Shown here piece by piece: positions 58,039 through 64,000 of a stretch of DNA of 64,000 nucleotides; position 1 is the first letter of the stretch, and every line of letters starts with the position of its first letter. The position numbers and the translations under genes are program-made. Location: positions 212,819 to 276,818 of the forward strand of contig JAHNEJ010002722.1 in the NCBI GenBank assembly GCA_022559845.1, given 5' to 3'. The DNA comes from Amorphophallus konjac. Lineage: Eukaryota; Streptophyta; Magnoliopsida; Alismatales; Araceae. The notes beneath the pieces are model-generated. The model had not been told where the DNA came from. It was given only the letters and a program-made list of their open reading frames with translations, and ran no database searches.

Positions 58039-59076
58039 ATGGATGCAAATGCACTTAGGAGAGATATTGTAGAGGATGAGATTGGTGTGTTACGATTTAT
58101 GGCCAATCTCATATGGGATGAAATCAATGGTGATGATGCAAAAGATGAAGGTATGCGTGTGCCGAGGTCCATGCATACGTCTCGATACACAGGCCACGTG
58201 TGGGTCCTCAACATTAAAAATAATAACAAAATTTTCCCCTACTTTAAGGTAATCTACACTTATGCTGACCTCATGTTTTAGGTCTTACTCCAAATTGTAA
58301 CATAAAAATAAATGTAGGATGCTCTTGGTGCAATTGACGGGACCCATATTCCTACCAATGTTCTTCGGTCCAAGCACCCACGGTATCGAAACCGCAAGCA
58401 GCAAATTACTCAGAATGTCATGGCCGTAGTTTTGTTTGACCCTCAATTTCAATATTTGGATGCGGGTTGGGAAGGATCAGTGGGTGATCAAAAGGTGTTG
58501 AAATGGGCCCTAGAACGAGGTGGCTTTAGGGTGCCTCCGGGTAAGTAAGAAGTTATTGGGAATGATGTTCATGTTTGTAATGACTATATGTACACGATGC
58601 TCTTACATCTTGCATGTATTATTGTAGGCAAATATTATCTTACTGACCTTGGTTATGCTAACATCGGTACCTTCCTTGCACCGTACCGAGGATAGCGTTA
58701 CCATATTTCACAATACCGAGGGCGTGGCAATGGAGGTTATCAAAACATGCGGGATAAGTTCAACCATCGGCATGCTCAAATGCGGAATGTCGTCGAGCGA
58801 GCTTTTGGGGTAGTGAAGAGCCGATTTGCAACATTAAAAGAGGGGAACATGTATCCATTCCGCACTCAAATACTGATTATCGTTGCATGTTGCGTTGTTC
58901 ACAACTTCATTCGTCGGGAGCATGGCGAGGACTTCTTCTTTTCAAATGCCCCCCATGATGTTAACGATGCAGGTGATGACAATGTTGACCCTAACGTGTC
59001 CGTCGCATCGCGTGACATCCATGATGGGGAGGTGCTTAGAGACACGATTGTTACACAACTATGGCTCCGTAACTGA
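58039..59076 (+). pseudogene. PIF/Harbinger DDE transposase, internally deleted
   Basis: Three exons joined by GT-AG introns: 58039-58248, 58318-58540, 58628-59076. Exon 1 has the N-terminus up to RYTGHVWVL, then jumps to a segment equivalent to the residues just before the catalytic core (FPYFK). The central helix-turn-helix part, roughly 100 residues in relatives, is therefore missing near 58207. Exon 2 has DALGAIDGTHIP with the first catalytic Asp and GWEGSVGDQKVL with the second. Exon 3 has YLTDLGYANIGTFLAPYRG, a TAG at 58693, then NVVERAFGVVKSRF with the Glu. The family cuts and pastes at 3-bp TWA sites. It is related to the host ALP1/HARBI1 proteins, but here it is clearly a transposon copy. 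Confidence 0.88.
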
Positions 59077-62000
59077 ATAATTAGAAGCACGTTTATTTCC
59101 CTTATCCCATTTTGGTTTCCCTAGTGTGTCAGTTTGTTATGTGCCAGGCTGTGAAGTGTGATGGGTTATGACATTTGTTGCTATGGTAACAATCCTTGTT
59201 TCAACATGTGCTATAATGTCCATTTATTTCGTAATGCATAGTGGTGTGTTATTTTCGGACTTTACTTGTCGTTTGGCTTTTCTTTGCTGTATGTGCTTTA
59301 CTTGCAGGTGTTTTCCTAATACACCCCTACATAGTTCTCCATGTTTGTTGCCCTGGTGTATTCCCCATTGTGATTTGTGTGCATGAATGGGTGTCGTAGA
59401 CGGCATAGTAATGCAACTCCATCACAAACATGCACCTCAAATACTTTGGGTCATTCATTCGGATGAGGTGGCATCGTGTGCTGACCTAGTAGGTGGTCGG
59501 GCAATGATGAGTGGATCGTATGAATTTTATTAATGGTTGGCTGTCCACACGTGACAACCCCTTAATAGAAGATGATATGGCAGACTGTTGGAATCCCTCC
59601 TGAGCCCACTTATACCCAAACAATGTTTAGTAAATGGCATGTTTAAATGGTGGACGCTCCTACTCTGGTCGATGGATATGACAACTGTTGCATGTTAACC
59701 ATGGAGGGGTTTGAATTCCATTGAATCTAAATCTCTATGTGAAGGTATTATTGTATCCACTTAACATTCTCATTAATCACATATTGTGTGCATATATTTT
59801 TACTATTTAGTATGACAAATGCATGTTTTCAGGGCAAAGATAATTTGAAGTGCCTTAAATGTGAAGGTCTGTATAAAGGTTTGTCACCATCTTCTTCCAC
59901 TGTTACTAAGGCAATGTGAATTTGATGTGCATTAACATAGTCTGTATACCCTGTTCTGCAGAGTGTTTAGGAACACAGGATTGTCAACTGTTAATAAGGC
60001 AATGGGAATCTGATGTCCATTTATTAGCTGTCCAAGACTTTTCCAGTCACGATACAATCATTACCTCTAAAGCCATCCCCTCCAAAAAGTCACTGTGAGT
60101 GCTTTGCCTTTGATTTACTTCTTTATTAGTTATATTTTCTTGCTATTACATGTGGGTAGGGGTCAGTTCACTATTGGCAGAGGGGAGCTAGGAACACAGA
60201 TTTTCTGGAATGCCAACCTTATATTGATGCCCATTTATTAGCTGTCCAGCACTTTGCCAGTCATGATGCAAGGGAGGGCATGCCAAACAATGAGGTGTTA
60301 CATTCATACTTATAGCTTTTCTTTTTACACTCATGCAATGTTATCAACTCTTGCCTTGGTTTAGTTTTGGTTTGGCTTCGCATGGCTATAAGAGCTGCTC
60401 ATTGTCTGACTTATATTCAGGTATGTTAGTTTTTTCCCATACATACTTTGTTTGTACATATTTTCAATCTATATCTCTCAAGTCATTTGGCATCAGGATT
60501 GCCTACTGTTATCCATGAGAGTACAATGATAATATGATACTATTGTTATTCATGCATAGTAAGCCTGGTATTGTCTTTATTTTGTTGTCTGTCAAAAATA
60601 CAACAGTGAAGGGAGGGATAACTTTGATCGCCTGCTTGTGTGTAGTTGGTCTTCATGAGCTATCATGTGTTTGGTTTAATCAATATAAAGAACTCTTAAA
60701 TGCTGATGCAGGTAGCCCTGTCCTCTCACTATATCTTATTCACATTCTTGGGCAGATTGTAAGATTTAGTATAATTACTTGTTATCTTATGATCAAAGTC
60801 TGCTAACTGGATTTTGACATCTCTTGTGAGGGTACCCAATGGATGCATATCTGATGGATGAAGGCAAATCTCTTGTAGCTATGGTCTTGACTTTCTAACT
60901 TAGGAGGGATGCCAATATTAAACTTGGAATCAAAGATATGCAGGTATTCACTATTACATATATATCTCTTTGGGTGATAGCTTATTTTAATTGATGCATG
61001 TCAGTATTGCTTTTGTATAAATCTAGGTAATTTGTTGATTGCTTTTGTATATTCTGTGAACATAACATAGCAGCTATGATCACATAGTCGGTAACATTTC
61101 TAAAATTCTTCATGAATTTCTTATGAGAATTTTCTTTTGCATAATGGAAATCCTCTTATTTCTGCAGAGGCTTGCAGAGGTTTGATTCTCAATTCGGGTT
61201 CAATGGGGCCACATATGACTTTCAGCCATTGTACACTCTATCTTAGAATCATAATACAGAACTTCCACAACTTGATTCTTCCAGCATCACAATGTCACCT
61301 TATAGTGTATATTGATCATAAAAAACTTTGGTGCATCATGTACATATTCTCATACTAGAGCTTTGTAATTTGTAGGTTTGGTTTGATTTTGGCTTTACAG
61401 GGTTATAAGAGCTACTCACTGTCTGACTTCTGTTCAGGTCTGTTAGTTTTTCCACATGCATGTTTTTTTTTTGTACATCTTTTATATCTATACCTCTCCC
61501 GTATGTTACTTTTATATCTATACCTCTCCCGTCTATTTTACTATGGTATACTGATAAAATCTATGCATCGTTTTGTATGTAGGTAACCCAAAGTCCAAGT
61601 TCATGGTGGCCAAACTTGATTCTCAATTTCAAAAGCTTTCAAGCCGGCCAAAGTGGTCGTACAAGATGAAGTGGAAAGTTGTTTTTATTTTTATATTTCT
61701 TGGATCATGTTAGTGGAAAATTTGTTGACAATGAAAAAGCTTATGGACAATAATGATAACATTGTATCACATTTTTTTATATTTCATACGTAATGTTTCA
61801 ACACATGGTTCTCATCTTTGTAAATTGGCTGTGAGATGTCATGGACCATATGCATTGTTTTCAAGTAAAGAATAAAAAAATTATACGTGCTAAGCTTTCC
61901 AAATGACTTGATTTGAATGAATATAGAATCTCATGAAAATTCATAAATCGTACTCGTCTTATATGATCAACTTTCTTTTTTTCAGTGAAGAGAAAAGTAT

Positions 62001-62389
62001 AATTATATTAAGTGAAGTTGGCATAAATTCGTCACAACTAACACATTTTGCTAACTCAACGTGATAACGTGGTCTAGCCATATTTTTATATACATTTCCA
62101 TGAGAAAGATAGTCACTGAAAAGTGATGCTGCGAAATAAGGGGCAGCTTTGACCGCAGGGTAATTCTAAGGACATGGAGTTATAAGGGAGGGGCAATTCT
62201 GGTATATCAGGCATCAATTTGTGTGGGTTAACTCAAAGTCAACCAAAGTATATAGATTTATCAAGGGTTAACCCAATAGATTTTTTACATTTAACACACT
62301 TGATATCAAAGCAAAATGGATAGAAGTGGGTTTAAGTTATCTCACTTAAAATAATCTGGGATAAACTTAAGTGACTGCCAAAGCGATGC
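59077..62389 (+). other. Right arm of the Harbinger element
   Basis: No intact gene. Several segments recur as diverged copies: GTCCATTTATTAGCTGTCCA near 60016 and CCCATTTATTAGCTGTCCA near 60230. TATAAGAGCTGCTCATTGTC near 60386 recurs as TATAAGAGCTACTCACTGTC near 61404. A 27-base piece (TTTTATATCTATACCTCTCC) is repeated at 61479 and 61509. The last 200 bases carry GGGTTAACCC words and the terminal repeat. Confidence 0.5.
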
Positions 62390-62630
62390 TGAGTGAGGAT
62401 CTCAGACTCATGAATCCATGATTAAAGTGTGACCTGTAAGGGCTCGATGGTGTTCCATGTCTCGCACATATCAAATTATCTGTGATAAGATCCGATACTT
62501 GAGGTCGTAACGTACCTAATCGGTATGTCATGGTCCGCGGCCAGGCCACCGTGGTCTGTGGATTAACACTGCGACAGAGGAGACATCAATCTCCCGACAG
62601 AAGCAGTGACTGCATCCGGTTCGGCGGTAG

Positions 62631-62999
62631 AAAGCCGCGAACCGGCCCTTCTTCCACCGGCTTGTGGCGCTGACCGTTTTCTCCCCTCGAGTAGGTCGTG
62701 GAGACGTGCTTTTGCCCAGCAGCCGGCGGCCGCCTCCATCGACCACAGCGGCGTCATCGTCTCGATCGGGGAAGGTGAAGGGGAAGGAGCAGAGCGGCGA
62801 AGAGGGGTGGGAGGGAGGCGATGGGGACGAGGGCGGCGACGATCCACAGAGGATAAAGAGGATCGCGGCGGCGGCCTACGACTACGAGAGTGACCCCAGA
62901 TGGGCGGACTACTGGAACAATGTCCTCATCCCACCGCACATGGCCGCCCGATCGGACGTCGTCGATCACTTCAAGCGCAAGTTCTACCAGCGCTACATC
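62631..62999 (+). CDS. First exon of a host gene, TMEM33/Pom33-like (partial)
   Basis: From about 62838 the frame encodes DDPQRIKRI, AAAAYDYESDPRWADYWNNV, LIPPHMAARSDVVDHFKRKF and YQRYI. This is the conserved N-terminal block I associate with plant TMEM33/Pom33-like membrane proteins of the nuclear pore/ER. The exon ends at a GT donor (63000, GTTAGTAG) after an Ile codon, phase 0. The frame is open back to a TAG at 62628 but has no ATG before the Met of HMAARS. The start is either lost, in an undetected upstream exon, or non-AUG. The membrane part lies beyond the window. It may be a functional gene or an exon fragment left beside the transposon. Confidence 0.5.
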
Positions 63000-64000
63000 G
63001 TTAGTAGTAGGGGAGGGAATGAATGCCTTCTGTAGTTCTACCTGTCTCTTTGGTGTTCGTTGGATCTGCTGCCGTTTGATTTGTTCTCTCTTGTGTTGAT
63101 ATAGGAAAGGGCGGCCCTTGAATCTGTATAGGATTTTCTCTATTTAGTTGTTTTATTCACTTTTCTTACTTCTCATCTTTGAATTGTGGTTCAGTTTACT
63201 GTTAGCGTGGGTTCTGCATGTATTGTTGTTTGGAAATGGCATAAAATACTTAACCTTGATTTCGTGCTTTTCCTCTCTGTCGGATGGCGTTTCTTGCTTT
63301 GTTGAATTCTCCTGCGGGATTTGTATTACTGCTTGATGGTTTTGATAGTGTTTATCTTCCTGTGCATCCTGTCTTGAGTTGGTGTTTCGACCTTTTCTGC
63401 TGTTCCCTTTGAAGTACATCTGTTGGAATGCGAACTCCATTGGCTATGTTTTACTTTAAGCATTCTTACTGGTTCTTTAGTTACAATTTACCAGTTTCCT
63501 TGTTTTTAATTAAACCAGTCGATGTACTCAATTACACTAACGTTTGACAAAGAAAGAATTCTGGGAGTTGACGTGCTTTTTAGCATGTTTATGGGCCTGG
63601 AACAGGAAGGATAATTTAATGGATATGAAAAAAATCCATTACTCCAGCTGCTGATGGGCAAAGAATTTTGTGGAGATGATATTGCATATGAGGTCGCTTA
63701 TTGAGGAATAGACTGTCTTTCTAGAAAAATTAGTGACATAACAAATGAATCTTCATTGAAATTTGATGATGCCAATTACAGGAACCATCTTTCAAGCCTA
63801 GACACGGGCATATGATTGGCAGCAACTTGATGATGTTCTTTAGATTATGTATTTACAGGTTTTCATTGTTGTAGTTACAAGTAGAGTGTCTTAAGATTAA
63901 GTTAGAGTTTGGGGTTATCTATGAACCATTGTTTGTATCGTGCCCAACAAGGGTTCCTTTGCGTTTTGAAATTGAATGGGAATGGATTCTAAAGTATTTT
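63000..64000 (+). other. First intron of the host gene, continuing past the window
   Basis: T-rich, intron-like sequence without a recognisable second exon. The acceptor-like TTACAG at 63776-63781 is followed by a frame (EPSFKPRHGH) that does not match what I expect of the next exon. The intron probably continues. Confidence 0.4.

Larger units (their letters stand above)
51975..62389 (+). mobile_element. PIF/Harbinger DNA transposon, 10.4 kb, defective
   Basis: Left end GCTTCGCTTTGGTAG and right end, inverted, GCATCGCTTTGGCAG agree at 13 of 15. Flanks TAA (51972-51974) and TGA (62390-62392) would be a 3-bp duplication with one change, though the exact ends are uncertain by a few bases. The interior carries Myb/SANT-like genes and a DDE transposase, the standard two-gene set of the superfamily, plus a hybrid-binding-domain gene. 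The right 200 bases match the deletion derivative at 10636-11687. Long arms hold tandem repeats and a LINE insertion. Confidence 0.75.

Noticed and set aside
63781..63840. Possible second exon of the host gene after an AG at 63781
   Set aside because: The frame does not continue the expected protein and meets no donor site that I trust.

Overview
The window is plant nuclear DNA, almost certainly from a large, repeat-rich angiosperm genome. The evidence is nested Ty3/gypsy and Ty1/copia-type LTR retrotransposons, plant-type PIF/Harbinger and hAT elements, a tRNA-like SINE head, a truncated LINE, short GT-AG introns and one recognisable plant host-gene exon at the right edge. The species cannot be named from sequence alone. 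Real coding capacity is nearly all transposon-derived and mostly broken.

Layout. 1-10539 is a stack of solo or partial LTRs. There is the 3' part of a copia-like LTR (1-1383), a solo LTR on the minus strand (1974-4554, perfect 5-bp target duplication), and a copia-like solo LTR (4760-10539) that was itself split by a plus-strand solo LTR (5792-9033). The two LTRs at 1974-4554 and 5792-9033 belong to one large-LTR family and both carry arrays of small foldback modules. 10540-14390 is AT-rich DNA holding a 1.05-kb deletion derivative of a Harbinger element, a SINE-like head and a hAT MITE.

14391-51712 is one giant Tat/Ogre-type gypsy element of 37.3 kb, with 4.8-kb LTRs and ATATA on both sides. 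Its gag is interrupted by a complete, young chromodomain gypsy element (Tekay/Del-like, minus strand, 21485-31572, CCCAC target duplication). The host element reads gag, protease and G-patch, reverse transcriptase, two RNase H domains and integrase on the plus strand, with several stops and frameshifts. Between pol and the 3' LTR it carries two genes in antisense orientation, each with its own TATA box, introns and AATAAA signal. One encodes a plant-mobile-domain protein and the other a DUF7745-like protein.

51975-62389 is a 10.4-kb PIF/Harbinger element. Its core has two Myb/SANT-like genes, a small gene for an RNase H1-type hybrid-binding domain followed by a hydrophobic tail, and a DDE transposase with an internal deletion and a stop. 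Its left arm has a 106-bp tandem array and a 585-bp LINE fragment with a 15-bp target duplication. From about 62600 to the end lies the first exon and intron of a host gene whose protein block resembles the N-terminus of plant TMEM33/Pom33-like proteins. No in-frame ATG is visible for it.

Insertion order inferred from nesting: the copia-like LTR precedes the LTR inside it, and the Tat element precedes the Tekay element, whose LTRs are almost identical. The most notable observations are the foldback modules with arms that change together, the paired antisense genes in the Tat element, and the hybrid-binding-domain gene inside the Harbinger element.
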